Both the position numbers and the translations under genes were made by a program. The notes under the pieces were generated by a model that had not been told where the DNA came from, did not search any database, and saw nothing but the letters and a program-made list of their open reading frames with translations. Positions 20,078-29,775 of a DNA stretch of 64,000 bases are shown here, piece after piece. The stretch comes from Gordonia sp. SL306 (lineage in GTDB: Bacteria; Actinomycetota; Actinomycetes; Mycobacteriales; Mycobacteriaceae), in NCBI RefSeq assembly GCF_026625785.1, contig NZ_CP113063.1:4402001-4466000 (forward strand), in the 5' to 3' direction. Position 1 is the first letter of the stretch; the number at the start of each line of letters is the position of its first letter.

Positions 20078-23000
20078 GCGCGCGGCCGGTGCGCCCGATC
20101 AGCAGCCGCACCGCGTCGACCGCCACGAGAGCGCGTGTGCCGGTGATCGGTCCGTCGCGGTGCAGGCGCGCGAGGGTGTCCGCCAGTCGGTCCACCGTGA
20201 TCGGATGTCGGCGTGCCCACCCGTCGACCACATCGGCCATCGGTTGATCGGCCGGTGCAGCTGCCAGGAGCAGGCGTACCAGGGCGTGGCGGTGTTCGGC
20301 GAGCTGATCGGTCACGATGGCCGACGAGATCGCCTCCCAGTGGTCCTGGGCGGGCCCGTCCGACAGTGTCCGATCCGACAACGAGTGCGCGAGGCGGTCG
20401 AGGTCGAAGCGTTCACCGACGCAGCGCCATGCCTGCGCCACCCGCGCCACCGGGACGGCCGAGCGAATGGCCTCGTCGGCGATCGCCAACGATTGGCCCA
20501 GCAGGTCGACGGTGCCGCGGTCGTCGGACGCATCGCCGGTCAGCGGCGGCAGCCCGGACCGCAGCTCGCCGACAGTCGGTGCCAGTCGGGCGATCTCGTC
20601 GGCGAGTGCGTTCGCGGCCGGCGACCCGTCGACTGCCGCGGTCTGTGCGGTGCGTTGTCGAAGGACCCAACCGGTGGCCTCCTCGATCACCGACTGGAGG
20701 GCCGTGAGCAGGGACATCCCGACGTCGGGAGCCAGATCGTCGCGATCGATGACCTGGCGCCACAACGCGGATACATCGAGTGATTCCGACACCAGCACGT
20801 AGGCGCGCACGATATCAGGCGTGCGCACGCCGAACCGCTCTTCGGCCCGGAAGACGAACCCCGGCCCGACATGGTCGATGAGGTCGTTGGCCAGGCTCAC
20901 CGCCACGATCTCACGCGCGACCCGGTGGCCGGCCAGATCGCCTTCGAGACGTGCGCGAATGGCGGCGGGGAAGTAGCCGGCCAGCACGCCGGTCATCGCG
21001 GGATCGTCGGGTAACGGGGAGGCCAGCAGATCGTCGCGCACCAGGTTCTTCGACATCGCCAGCAACACCGCGATCTCCGGGCGGACCAGTCCGCCACCAT
21101 CGCGGATGCGGGCGGCGAGTTGTCCGGCGGTGGGCAGGACCTCGGTGGTGCGATCGATCCCGACCGTCTCCTCCAGGTTGTCGATGAGTCGTGCGTGGCG
21201 GCCGAGCAGAAAGGATGAATTGTTCTCTGCCAACGACAGCGCGAGGGTCTGACGGTCACAGTCGGCGAGCACGGCCGCGGCGACCTCGTCGGTGACCCCG
21301 GCGAGGACCGCATCGCGGTCGGACGGGTCCACGGCACCGCTGCGGACCGCATCCTCGAGCGCGATCTTGAGGTTCACCTCCCGGTCCGAGGTGGCCACAC
21401 CGGCGGCGTTGTCGATGAAGTCGCCGTTGATCCGACCGCCCGCCAGCGCATACTCCACCCGCGCGCGTTGGGTGAGCCCCAGGTTGCCGCCCTCGCCGAT
21501 CGCGCGGGCGCGCACGGTGTCCGCATCCACACGCAACGCATCGTTGGCGGAGTCGGTTGCGTGGGCGTGCGACTCCGTCGACGCCTTGACATAGGTTCCG
21601 ACGCCGCCGTTGAAGAGCAGGTCGACACGTGCCCGCAAGATGGCGGCGATCAGTTCGTGGGGTGACAATTCGCCGGCCTCGACGTCCAGGGCGCGTCGTG
21701 CCGGGTCGGAGAGCGGGATCGATTTCGCGGCCCGCGACCAGACCCCACCACCCGGCGAGATACGGGTGCGGTCGTAGTCGTCCCAGCTGCTCGTAGGGAG
21801 ATGGAACAGGCGTTGGCGTTCGAAGTACGACGACGTGGCGTCGGGCGTCGGGTCGAGAAATATGTGCCGATGGTCGAAGGCGGCGATCAGCCTGATGGTG
21901 GTCGAGGCGAGCATGCCGTTCCCGAAGACATCACCGGACATGTCACCGATGCCCGCAGCGGTGAACTCATCGGTGTCCACATCGATTCCGACCTCGGACA
22001 GGTGACGTCGGACCGCCACCCAGGTACCCCGGGCGGTGATGCCCATCTTCTTGTGGTCGTACCCGGCCGATCCGCCGGAGGCGAATGCGTCGCCGAGCCA
22101 GAAGCCACGTCGCACCGCGATCCCGTTGGCGAGATCGGAGAAACGGGCAGTGCCCTTGTCGGCGGCGACCACCAGGTAGGGGTCCGGGCCGTCGGTCACC
22201 ACGGTGTCATCGGGGTGGACCACGGTGTCGTCGACGAGGTTGTCGGTGACGTCGAGCATCGCCGAGACGAACTCGGCGTAGGCACTGCGCACCCGGTCGG
22301 GAGCCGGGTCGGCACCCCGCGCCACGAAGGCGCCTTTCGCGCCGACCGGGACGATCAGTGAGTTCTTGACGATCTGCGTGCGCAGCAGTCCCAGCACCTC
22401 GGTCCGGAAGTCGCTCGGCCGTTCCGAATGCCGGAGTCCGCCCCGGGCGATGGTCCCACCCCGGACGTGACTGCCCTCCACCGTCGCCGAGTGGACGAAG
22501 AGTTCGCGATGAGGGACGACCTCGGCGGGCAATTCCACTTGTGCGGGATCGAGTTTGAGCACCAACGCCCGTGTGTAGGGAATGCCCGGTCGAAAATAGT
22601 TGGTCCGCAACGTCGCCCGGACCACGGACCGCAGGGCGCGGAAGAGGCGATCCTCGTCGAGGGTCGTGGCCAGGGCGATCGAGCTGTCGAGTCGACGCTC
22701 GGTGTCGTCGATCACCCGTTCCCGGTCGTCACGTCCCGGTTCCAGGCGTGCGGTGAACAGATCGACGAGTTCGCTTGTCACGCAGGGACGGTCGGCGAGC
22801 ATGTCCACCACGGCGTCGGCCCCGATCGCCAGGCCGCACTGGGCCGCGTACCGGGACAGTGCCCGGATCAGCACGACCTCGGGCATCCGTAGCCCGGCGG
22901 ATGTGACCAGGCGGAGGAAGCCGTCGACCTCGATGCGATCGGAGCCCAGCATGGCGAACACCTCGGCGAGCCGCCGGCCGGTCTCGGCATCCCAGACACC

Positions 23001-23243
23001 ATTGGCAGGCGCGGCCAGCACGAGGCGGTGTGCCTTGGCGGCGAACTCGGCCTCCTCGAGCTGGTGAGCCACCACGGTGAGACCGAAATGCCCGAAGGTC
23101 TCGACGAGGCCCGTCATGGTCGGCGAATCGTTCGGCCAGAAGAGTCGTGCACGCAACCGCGTGGCGGTGGCAGGCGCCGGTTCGAAGGCGAGCGATGGCG
23201 TGTCGACGTCGGGGGATGAGATCGAGGGAGCGGAGATGGTCAC
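20061..23243 (-). CDS. gdh: NAD-specific glutamate dehydrogenase, short form
   Basis: A 1060-residue enzyme of the large NAD-GDH class. The catalytic core is visible from about residue 270: GGTIARGGLRHSERPSDFR, then PVGAKGAFV with the catalytic Lys, and GWLGD-like and GYDHKKMGITARG segments. It interconverts glutamate and 2-oxoglutarate plus ammonia. It is much shorter than the roughly 1600-residue actinobacterial form and lacks most of its N-terminal ACT-like region, nearer to the 115-kDa type. The start is the GTG at 23243 because aaaggag stands eight bases before it. It probably supplies 2-oxoglutarate for GabT and drains the glutamate formed. Confidence 0.87.
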   Translation of the reverse strand: MTISAPSISSPDVDTPSLAFEPAPATATRLRARLFWPNDSPTMTGLVETFGHFGLTVVAHQLEEAEFAAKAHRLVLAAPANGVWDAETGRRLAEVFAMLGSDRIEVDGFLRLVTSAGLRMPEVVLIRALSRYAAQCGLAIGADAVVDMLADRPCVTSELVDLFTARLEPGRDDRERVIDDTERRLDSSIALATTLDEDRLFRALRSVVRATLRTNYFRPGIPYTRALVLKLDPAQVELPAEVVPHRELFVHSATVEGSHVRGGTIARGGLRHSERPSDFRTEVLGLLRTQIVKNSLIVPVGAKGAFVARGADPAPDRVRSAYAEFVSAMLDVTDNLVDDTVVHPDDTVVTDGPDPYLVVAADKGTARFSDLANGIAVRRGFWLGDAFASGGSAGYDHKKMGITARGTWVAVRRHLSEVGIDVDTDEFTAAGIGDMSGDVFGNGMLASTTIRLIAAFDHRHIFLDPTPDATSSYFERQRLFHLPTSSWDDYDRTRISPGGGVWSRAAKSIPLSDPARRALDVEAGELSPHELIAAILRARVDLLFNGGVGTYVKASTESHAHATDSANDALRVDADTVRARAIGEGGNLGLTQRARVEYALAGGRINGDFIDNAAGVATSDREVNLKIALEDAVRSGAVDPSDRDAVLAGVTDEVAAAVLADCDRQTLALSLAENNSSFLLGRHARLIDNLEETVGIDRTTEVLPTAGQLAARIRDGGGLVRPEIAVLLAMSKNLVRDDLLASPLPDDPAMTGVLAGYFPAAIRARLEGDLAGHRVAREIVAVSLANDLIDHVGPGFVFRAEERFGVRTPDIVRAYVLVSESLDVSALWRQVIDRDDLAPDVGMSLLTALQSVIEEATGWVLRQRTAQTAAVDGSPAANALADEIARLAPTVGELRSGLPPLTGDASDDRGTVDLLGQSLAIADEAIRSAVPVARVAQAWRCVGERFDLDRLAHSLSDRTLSDGPAQDHWEAISSAIVTDQLAEHRHALVRLLLAAAPADQPMADVVDGWARRHPITVDRLADTLARLHRDGPITGTRALVAVDAVRLLIGRTGRAPSCER

Positions 23244-23422
23244 CGGGGGACTCCTTTGTCGTCGGCGGGGATCTCGACCAACTGTGCCGAGCCGGGCTGG
23301 GAGCGGCCACCGACGAAATGGTGCACGGGCATCCGGCGGGCTCACCACTTCGGAGGTTGTCGCGGGTGTGACGCGCGGCCGACTGATGCCCCGCCCACCC
23401 GCTTCTGGCCTACATTCGCAGT

Positions 23423-24856
23423 GTGACCTCCCTTGTCGACGGGTATCTCAGCCACATCACCTCCGCCTGCGCCGCCGATCTCTCCGGTGCGGTGGCCGAC
23501 TACATCCCCGAACTCGCGCAGGTGGACCCGGAGGGATATGGGCTGTCGTTGTGTGTGCACGACGGCCATATCTATTCCCGCGGGGACAGCTCCGTCGAGT
23601 TCACCATCCAGTCCATCTCCAAGCCGCTCACGTACGCGATGGCACTCTCCCGCCTGGGTTACGTGCAGGTCGACACCAAGATCGGCGTAGAGCCCTCGGG
23701 TGAGGCGTTCAACGAGATCAGTGTCGACGACCGTCTGCGTCCCAAGAACCCGATGATCAACGCCGGCGCGATCCTGACCGCGTCGATGCTGCTGCCGCCG
23801 GTTCGTGACGTCGCCGCGCAGACCGTCGACGAGGTCTTCGACGAGTTGATGGCGTTCTATTCGGCGTGCGCCGGACGGCAGCTGTCCCTCGACCCCGCGG
23901 TCTACGGCTCCGAGGCGGCCACCGGTGCGCGTAACCGGGCGATCGCCTACATGCTCGACAGCTTCGGGGTCATCGACACCGATCCGGAGGCGGCGCTCGA
24001 CCTCTACTACCGGCAATGCTCCCTGCGGGTGACCACCGACGATCTGGCGGTGATCGGGTGCACCATCGCCAACGGTGGGGTCAACCCGCGTACCGGTCGC
24101 CAGGTGCTGAACCAAGAGGTGGCCCAACGGGTGCTGTCGGTGATGACGACCTGTGGAATGTATGACGGCGCGGGCGACTGGGTGTCGTCGGTCGGGCTGC
24201 CGGCCAAGAGCGGGGTGGGCGGCGGAATCCTCGCGATCCTGCCGGGGCAGCTGGGGATCGGGGTGTACTCACCACGGCTCGATCGGCACGGCAACAGTGT
24301 GCGGGGCATCGACACGTGCCGCCATCTGTCGACCGACCTAGGTCTGCACATGTTCAACCTGACGCGGGAGAGCCGGGTGACCATCCGATCCATCCACGAC
24401 ATCGCCGATTTCGAGATCGGGGAGGACTGGGGCGAGATCGAACGCCTGTATCTGCGAACCTGCCGTGACCGGGTGAGGATCTACGAACTGCAGGGCGACC
24501 TGACCTTCGCGGGGGCCGAGAGCGCGATGCGGCGGTTCGAGGGGGATCTCGACGACGTCGATGTCCTGATCGTGGACATCTCCCGGATCGGGGTCATCGA
24601 CCCGGTGGCCCGGACCATGATCCTCAACTTCAAACACGCCCTCGACGACCGTGGTCAACGCGCTATGCTGGTCGACCCCGACGGTGTGGTGCGGGCCAGC
24701 GTGGATCGCCACCGCAACGACAGCACGCTCCCAGATCTTGCTGCACCGCAAGCACTTCGGGGATTCGACCCGACGTTGCCGCACGTCCACGGCACCATCG
24801 CGGATGCGGTCATCGACGCGGAGGCGTTCCAACTGAAGCAACGGTACCCGGCGTGA
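23423..24856 (+). CDS. glsA: glutaminase A fused to a C-terminal STAS domain
   Basis: A 477-residue protein, GTG start. Residues about 15-310 are a serine-dependent beta-lactamase-like glutaminase: FTIQSISKPLTYA carries the Ser-x-x-Lys pair, with NPMINAGAI and SGVGGGILAI further on. It hydrolyses glutamine to glutamate and ammonia. Residues about 345-460 (VRIYELQGDLTFAGAE, DVLIVDISRIGVID) form a STAS/anti-sigma-antagonist-like domain, suggesting regulation by a partner or nucleotide. It is divergent from glutamate dehydrogenase with 179 bases between, so glutamine and glutamate breakdown are neighbours. The fusion is known from other actinobacteria. Confidence 0.9.
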   Translation: MTSLVDGYLSHITSACAADLSGAVADYIPELAQVDPEGYGLSLCVHDGHIYSRGDSSVEFTIQSISKPLTYAMALSRLGYVQVDTKIGVEPSGEAFNEISVDDRLRPKNPMINAGAILTASMLLPPVRDVAAQTVDEVFDELMAFYSACAGRQLSLDPAVYGSEAATGARNRAIAYMLDSFGVIDTDPEAALDLYYRQCSLRVTTDDLAVIGCTIANGGVNPRTGRQVLNQEVAQRVLSVMTTCGMYDGAGDWVSSVGLPAKSGVGGGILAILPGQLGIGVYSPRLDRHGNSVRGIDTCRHLSTDLGLHMFNLTRESRVTIRSIHDIADFEIGEDWGEIERLYLRTCRDRVRIYELQGDLTFAGAESAMRRFEGDLDDVDVLIVDISRIGVIDPVARTMILNFKHALDDRGQRAMLVDPDGVVRASVDRHRNDSTLPDLAAPQALRGFDPTLPHVHGTIADAVIDAEAFQLKQRYPA

Positions 24857-24913
24857 TCGTGCGTTTGGTGGGGAGTGCGCCGGCACCGAGGCGCGGTCGC
24901 TAAGCTGGCCACC

Positions 24914-25597
24914 GTGCGTCTGGTTATCGCGAGCTGCCAAGTGGACTATGTCGGGCGATTGACAGCACATCTGCCGATGGCGAAACGTCTACTGCTGATG
25001 AAATCGGACGGCTCGGTCAGCGTGCACGCCGACGACCGCGCCTACAAGCCGCTGAACTGGATGAGTCCGCCCTGCTGGATGGCCGAGCTGCCGGTTCCCG
25101 ACGGCGTCGACGGCGAAGCGTATTGGGTCGTGACCAACAAGACCGGCGAGGAACTGCGGATCACCATCGCGTCGATCGAACATGATTCGGCCCATGAACT
25201 CGGTGTCGATCCGGGCTTGGTCAAGGACGGCGTCGAAGCGCATCTGCAGGAATTGTTGGCCGAACATGTCGAGACGCTGGGCACCGGTCACACACTGGTC
25301 CGGCGTGAGTACATGACCGCGATCGGTCCGGTCGATCTGCTGTGTCGCGACGCCGCCGGTGCGACGGTGGCCGTGGAGATCAAGCGACGCGGCGAGATCG
25401 ACGGGGTGGAGCAGCTCACGCGCTACCTCGAACTGCTCAACCGCGATCCCATCCTGTCGCCGGTGTCCGGGGTCTTTGCCGCCCAGCAGATCAAGCCGCA
25501 GGCACGAACCCTCGCCGAGGACCGTGGAATCCGTTGTCTGATACTCGATTACGATGCACTGCGCGGCGCGGAGAGCACTGAGTTCCGGTTGTTCTGA
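24914..25597 (+). CDS. nucS: mismatch-specific endonuclease NucS (EndoMS)
   Basis: A 227-residue enzyme starting at the GTG before [11 protein letters not shown]. The N-terminal half is the DNA-binding and dimerisation domain. The C-terminal half has the RecB-like nuclease pattern: GPVDLLCRD, then [20 protein letters not shown] with the Asp-Glu-x-Lys metal site. NucS replaces MutS/MutL mismatch repair in mycobacteria and relatives, cutting both strands at mismatches with the sliding clamp. The expected C-terminal clamp-binding tail is seen as EFRLF. Counterpart of M. tuberculosis Rv1321 and start of the conserved block. Confidence 0.93.
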   Translation: MRLVIASCQVDYVGRLTAHLPMAKRLLLMKSDGSVSVHADDRAYKPLNWMSPPCWMAELPVPDGVDGEAYWVVTNKTGEELRITIASIEHDSAHELGVDPGLVKDGVEAHLQELLAEHVETLGTGHTLVRREYMTAIGPVDLLCRDAAGATVAVEIKRRGEIDGVEQLTRYLELLNRDPILSPVSGVFAAQQIKPQARTLAEDRGIRCLILDYDALRGAESTEFRLF

Positions 25598-25612
25598 ACG
25601 CTCTCGCGCCGG

Positions 25613-26026
25613 TCAGCTCACAGGGGTCAACGCGACCACCGCGATCGTGCGGCTGACCTGGTCCTGATAGCCCTGAAAGTCGAAGACGTTCTCGTTGAGA
25701 GTCGTCCACATCTGCTCTCGTTCGGCACCGGTGATCTCCGCGCCCCGAACAGGCGTCACCGCGTCTCCGATCGCGATCTCCGCCGGGCTGCCCGCTTTCA
25801 GGTTCAGCCACCAGCCGGGCTCCCAGTCGCCCCCGCCGTTCGAGGCGACGACGATCCATCGATCGCCGTCGGGCATGTAGATCAGCGGAGTCGTGCGCCG
25901 CGCCCCGCTCTTGCGGCCGGTGGTGGTCAGCATCAGCAGATCGGCCCCGCGAAAGCGCCGAGGACGAATCCGTCCGATCACAGCGTTCATGGCACGGTTG
26001 ACCAGGACGAAGGCACGCCTCTTCAT
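25613..26026 (-). CDS. F420-dependent nitroreductase-family (Ddn-like) protein
   Basis: A 137-residue protein of the deazaflavin (F420)-dependent nitroreductase family, a split beta-barrel fold. Recognisable segments are LMLTTTGRKSGARRTTPLIY and WIVVASNGGGDWEPGWWLNL. Family members use F420H2 to reduce quinones or nitro compounds and often attach to the membrane face. It converges on nucS with a 15-base gap. The substrate is unknown. Confidence 0.87.
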   Translation of the reverse strand: MKRRAFVLVNRAMNAVIGRIRPRRFRGADLLMLTTTGRKSGARRTTPLIYMPDGDRWIVVASNGGGDWEPGWWLNLKAGSPAEIAIGDAVTPVRGAEITGAEREQMWTTLNENVFDFQGYQDQVSRTIAVVALTPVS

Positions 26027-26080
26027 GGCGAGATCGTAATCAGTTCGGCGGAGATCCGCCGGGTATCGGTCGCGGTGGGA

Positions 26081-27196
26081 CTATTTGTTCGCAGTCTGGT
26101 TCTTCGCGGTCTGGTTCTTGGCGGTCTGGTTGTTCGCGGTCTGGTTCTTGGACTGGCCGCCGGCGACATTCGAGGTCGGCGCCGCTGACGATCCGTTGGT
26201 GCCGCCGGCGTTTGCCGCGCCCGGTCGCTTGATCTGGGACTGCGAGGAGAGTGCGCGATTGAGCAGTTCGAGATCGTCGGAATCGGTGAGTTCGGCGAGG
26301 TCCTTGTGGCGTTCGGCCAGTTGCTCGGGCACCTTGGCCAACTGCTCGCGGACCCGGTCGAGCTGCTCGACGACCTGCTTGCGGGCGAGGTCGGCCTTGT
26401 TCGCGAGTTCACGGGAACGGGCCAGGCGCTCGGTGGCGATCTCTTGTGCCGTGTCCTTCGTCCGCTGGGCCTCGTGGCGTGCGCGGTCACGCTGCGCGGC
26501 CAGTTCGGCGTCGTGGCGCTCGCGTTCGGCCTGGCGCGCACGCGTGCTCTGCAGCTCGAGTTCGGCGGCCTCGCCCTTGGCCTTGGTGACGATCCGGCGC
26601 GCCTCGTCGCGTGCCGCGCTCATCGTCTCCTTGTGCTCGGCCTCCATCGCCGCCGTGCGCTCGGTGATCAGGGTGCTGGCCTCTTCGGCCTCCTCGGCGG
26701 CCTGCGCGGCAAGGGCGTCGGCCTTCTCACGTGCCTGACGTGCGCGTTCCTCGGCTTCGTCGATCAGCTTCTTCGCTTTGTCCTCCGCGTCCTCGCGGAT
26801 GCGCTCGGCGTCGGCGTGGGCATCGTCGCGCAGGCCGGCGGCCTCCTGCCGGGCGATCGAGGTCGTCTCGGCCGCCTCGGCGGCGGCATCGGCACGGATC
26901 TCCGACGCCTCGTCGGAGGCCAGCTGGAGCATCCGGCCGAGCCGCTCGCTCATCCCTTGGGCGGTGGTCGGGGGCACCGAGAGTTTGTCGACCTCGCGGC
27001 GCAACTCCTCGATCTCGTCGCGTGCTTCTTCGAGATGTGCGGCGAGTTCGTGGGCGTTGGCGGTGGCCGCATCCCGGTCCGCCGCGAGCACACGCAGCTC
27101 GGCGTCCATTCGCTGCAGATGCTCGGCAACCTGCTCGCGGTCGAAGCCGCGCATGACGATCGCGAACGGGAGTTGCCGCGGTGCGGGAGCTGACAT
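26081..27196 (-). CDS. DivIVA-like long coiled-coil protein with C-terminal NQTAK repeats
   Basis: A 371-residue protein. Residues 10-35 (FAIVMRGFDREQVAEHLQRM) resemble the membrane-curvature-sensing start of DivIVA/Wag31 proteins. Residues about 35-290 are an almost unbroken charged coiled coil rich in Ala, Glu and Arg. The tail after about residue 320 is low-complexity and ends in four 5-residue repeats, NQTA(K/N). It probably works at the cell pole or envelope as a scaffold, which is inference. The M. tuberculosis block has no matching gene at this position as far as I recall. Confidence 0.75.
   Translation of the reverse strand: MSAPAPRQLPFAIVMRGFDREQVAEHLQRMDAELRVLAADRDAATANAHELAAHLEEARDEIEELRREVDKLSVPPTTAQGMSERLGRMLQLASDEASEIRADAAAEAAETTSIARQEAAGLRDDAHADAERIREDAEDKAKKLIDEAEERARQAREKADALAAQAAEEAEEASTLITERTAAMEAEHKETMSAARDEARRIVTKAKGEAAELELQSTRARQAERERHDAELAAQRDRARHEAQRTKDTAQEIATERLARSRELANKADLARKQVVEQLDRVREQLAKVPEQLAERHKDLAELTDSDDLELLNRALSSQSQIKRPGAANAGGTNGSSAAPTSNVAGGQSKNQTANNQTAKNQTAKNQTANK
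26088..26147. repeat. four 15-bp tandem repeats inside the coiled-coil gene
   Basis: Units at 26088-26102, 26103-26117, 26118-26132 and 26133-26147 follow ttcgcggtctggttc with few changes. On the minus strand they encode the NQTA(K/N) pentapeptides at the protein end. Since 15 is a multiple of three, copy-number changes keep the frame. Confidence 0.85.
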
Positions 27197-27224
27197 GCGG
27201 CACAGTCTATCTCAGTGGGAAATG

Positions 27225-27719
27225 TCAGTGACCTGTGGAATCCGTCGCAGGCTCGACCAGCTCGAGGAGCACGCCGCCCGCATCCTTGGGGTGCACGAAG
27301 TTGATCCGCGAGTCGGCCGTGCCACGCCGTGGCTCGGGGTACAGGACACGCACTCCGGCGTCGGTCAGGCGTGCGCTCACCGCGTCGACATCGGTGACCC
27401 GGACGGCCAGCTGCTGCAGGCCCGGTCCGTTGCGGTCGAGGAACTTCGCGATGGTGGAGTCGTCGTTGAGCGGGGCCAGCAGCTGGATCACGGCACCGCC
27501 GGACTCGGCCGCGCTGTGTGGGCCGACCATCGCCTCGATCACGCCTTGGTCGGTGTTCGTCTCCTGGTGGAGGGTCTCGAATCCGAGGTGGGTCAGGTAC
27601 CACTCCTTCGCGGCGTCGAGATCGGGGACCGCGATGCCGACGTGATCGATCGCGACGACGAGGTCCGAGATGAGCTCGGTGGCCGAGACGGTTGCGGGGT
27701 CTGTTGCAGAGGTGGTCAT
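27225..27719 (-). CDS. mce: methylmalonyl-CoA epimerase
   Basis: A 164-residue vicinal-oxygen-chelate protein taken from the ATG at 27719. The first metal His is in IDHVGIAVPDLDAA, the second metal ligand region is GGAVIQLLAPL, and the last Glu is in GVLLELVEP. It interconverts (R)- and (S)-methylmalonyl-CoA in propionate metabolism. It is divergent from the thiolase gene with 82 bases between. Counterpart of Rv1322A. Confidence 0.9.
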   Translation of the reverse strand: MTTSATDPATVSATELISDLVVAIDHVGIAVPDLDAAKEWYLTHLGFETLHQETNTDQGVIEAMVGPHSAAESGGAVIQLLAPLNDDSTIAKFLDRNGPGLQQLAVRVTDVDAVSARLTDAGVRVLYPEPRRGTADSRINFVHPKDAGGVLLELVEPATDSTGH

Positions 27720-27801
27720 GCACCAACGGTAGCGTTGGATGTACAAGCGCACAGAGCGGGCGCTCGGTCTGCCCGCCGTCACCGGAGATCCTGGAGGTCC
27801 C

Positions 27802-29034
27802 ATGTCCACGAACACCGAACAGTCCTCGACGGTCATCGTCGCGGGAGCACGGACGCCGTTCGGCCGCCTGATGGGGTCGTTGAAGGACTTCAGCGGAGTG
27901 GACCTGGGCGCCGTCGCCATCGAGGGCGCCCTGGCGAAGTCGGGCGTACCGGCCTCGGAGGTCGAGTACGTGATCATGGGGCAGGTGCTCACCGCGGGCG
28001 CCGGTCAGATGCCGGCGCGACAGGCCGCGATCAAGGCGGGCATCGGCTGGGATGTCCCGACGCTGACGATCAACAAGATGTGTCTCTCCGGGATCGACGC
28101 GATCGCGCTCGCCGATCAGATGATCCGCGCAGGCGAGTTCGACGTCGTGGTCGCCGGTGGCCAGGAGTCCATGACACAGGCACCGCACCTGCTGCCGGGT
28201 AGCCGCGGTGGCTTCAAATACGGCAACACGGAGTTGGTCGACCACATGGCCTTCGACGGCCTGTGGGATGCCTTCACCGATCAGCCGATGGGTGCCCTGA
28301 CCGAGCAGGGCAACGATGTCGCAGCCGATGCGGCCGCCGACGTGACCCGCGGATTCTCGCGGGCGCAGCAGGACGAGTTCGCCGCGCAGAGCCACCAGCG
28401 TGCCGCGATCGCGTGGAAGAACGGCGTGTTCACCGATGAGGTGGTGCCGGTCAGTATCCCGCAGCGCAAGGGTGACCCGATCTCGTTCGCCGAGGACGAG
28501 GGCGTGCGCGCGGACACGACGGCCGATTCGCTCGCCGGTCTGCGCCCCGCGTTCCGCAAGGACGGCACCATCACCGCGGGCAACTCGTCGCAGATCTCCG
28601 ACGGTGCGGCCGCCGTTGTCGTCATGAGCAAGGCCAAGGCGACCGAGCTCGGCGTCACGTGGCTCGCCGAGATCGGTCCGCACGGCGTGGTGGCGGGCCC
28701 AGACTCGTCGCTGCAGGCGCAACCCGCCAATGCCATCGAGAAGGCGTGTGCGCGCGCCGGGATCTCGCCGGCCGACCTCGACCTCGTCGAGATCAACGAG
28801 GCCTTCGCCGCGGTCGGGCTCGCCTCGACCGCGCAACTCGGGATCGATCCGTCGATCATCAATGTCAACGGCGGCGCGATCGCCGTCGGGCACCCGATCG
28901 GGACGTCCGGCGCTCGGATCACGCTGCATCTCGCTCTGGAGCTGCAGCGTCGTGGCGGTGGAATCGGCGCGGCCGCGCTGTGTGGCGCCGGCGGACAGGG
29001 TGACGCGCTGATCGTGCGGGTCCCGAAGAGCTGA
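27802..29034 (+). CDS. fadA4: acetyl-CoA acetyltransferase (thiolase)
   Basis: A 410-residue thiolase; the ATG at 27802 has a strong ggaggt seven bases before it. The acyl-carrying Cys is in [10 protein letters not shown] at about residue 95, the active-site His in [10 protein letters not shown], and the second Cys in ALCGAGGQG near the C-terminus. It joins or splits acetoacetyl-CoA and acetyl-CoA. Full length and all catalytic residues intact. Counterpart of Rv1323. Confidence 0.92.
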   Translation: MSTNTEQSSTVIVAGARTPFGRLMGSLKDFSGVDLGAVAIEGALAKSGVPASEVEYVIMGQVLTAGAGQMPARQAAIKAGIGWDVPTLTINKMCLSGIDAIALADQMIRAGEFDVVVAGGQESMTQAPHLLPGSRGGFKYGNTELVDHMAFDGLWDAFTDQPMGALTEQGNDVAADAAADVTRGFSRAQQDEFAAQSHQRAAIAWKNGVFTDEVVPVSIPQRKGDPISFAEDEGVRADTTADSLAGLRPAFRKDGTITAGNSSQISDGAAAVVVMSKAKATELGVTWLAEIGPHGVVAGPDSSLQAQPANAIEKACARAGISPADLDLVEINEAFAAVGLASTAQLGIDPSIINVNGGAIAVGHPIGTSGARITLHLALELQRRGGGIGAAALCGAGGQGDALIVRVPKS

Positions 29035-29096
29035 GTCGAGCCGCACGAGGAGACTTCTACTACACCTGGTCGTAGAATTCTGTCCGATTCGGCACA

Positions 29097-29456
29097 ATGG
29101 GGACCATGTCGCAATTCTTCGATCTCAGCACCCCGGCCAAGCGCTTCCGATTCGTCGCGGTCCTCGAGGCGATCACCTGGCTGGCGCTGTTGATCGCGAT
29201 GTTCTTCAAGTGGGTGCTGGGGCACACCGAAGCGGTTGCGGTCCCGGGCATGGTGCACGGCATCGTCTTCGTTCTCTTCGTCATCGTCTCGCTGATCACC
29301 GCCGTGCAGCTGCGCTGGAGTGTCGGGGTCACCGTCCTGGCGCTCGTGTCCAGCATCCCGCCGTTCGGCACGCTGGTGTTCGAATGGTGGGCGCAGCGCA
29401 ACGGCCACCTCGCGGAGCTCTCCGACGAGCCGGCCTCCGAGCAGCTGGCCGCCTGA
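29097..29456 (+). CDS. DUF3817 small membrane protein (copy 1)
   Basis: 119 residues, or 116 from a second ATG three codons in. Three hydrophobic helices are visible: FVAVLEAITWLALLIAMFF, GMVHGIVFVLFVIVSLI and GVTVLALVSSIPPFGTLVF. This is the DUF3817 layout, with the conserved VHG in helix 2. The function is unknown. A second family member lies at 49620-49964. Confidence 0.82.
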   Translation: MGTMSQFFDLSTPAKRFRFVAVLEAITWLALLIAMFFKWVLGHTEAVAVPGMVHGIVFVLFVIVSLITAVQLRWSVGVTVLALVSSIPPFGTLVFEWWAQRNGHLAELSDEPASEQLAA

Positions 29457-29469
29457 GTACGGTGCTGTC

Positions 29470-29775
29470 ATGATCGTCGCGTTCAGCCTGACGCCCTCGG
29501 GGGGCGGTGCCGTCGGCGACGACGGCGGGATGAGCAAGGCCGTCGCTGCGGCGGTGCGAGTCGTCCGTGAGTCGGGTCTGCCGCATCAGACGACGGCGAT
29601 GTTCACCTACCTCGAGGGCGACTGGGATGACGTGATGGCCGTGGTCAAACAAGCCACCGACGCCGTCGCCGAACACGCCCCGCGCGTGGGCCTGGTCCTC
29701 AAGGCGGACATTCGGCCGGGCCACACCGGCGAACTGACCGGCAAGGTCGAGCGGGTCGACCGGCATCTCGCGTGA
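29470..29775 (+). CDS. MTH1187/YkoF-type thiamine-binding protein
   Basis: A 101-residue protein starting MIVAFSLTPSG. Family features are the SKAVAAAVRVVRESGLPHQT segment and a C-terminal TGKVERVDRHL. Relatives bind thiamine or related small molecules in the cytosol and form tetramers. Its stop overlaps the GTG of the transporter gene by 4 bases, so the transporter may carry a related ligand. That is inference. Confidence 0.8.
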   Translation: MIVAFSLTPSGGGAVGDDGGMSKAVAAAVRVVRESGLPHQTTAMFTYLEGDWDDVMAVVKQATDAVAEHAPRVGLVLKADIRPGHTGELTGKVERVDRHLA

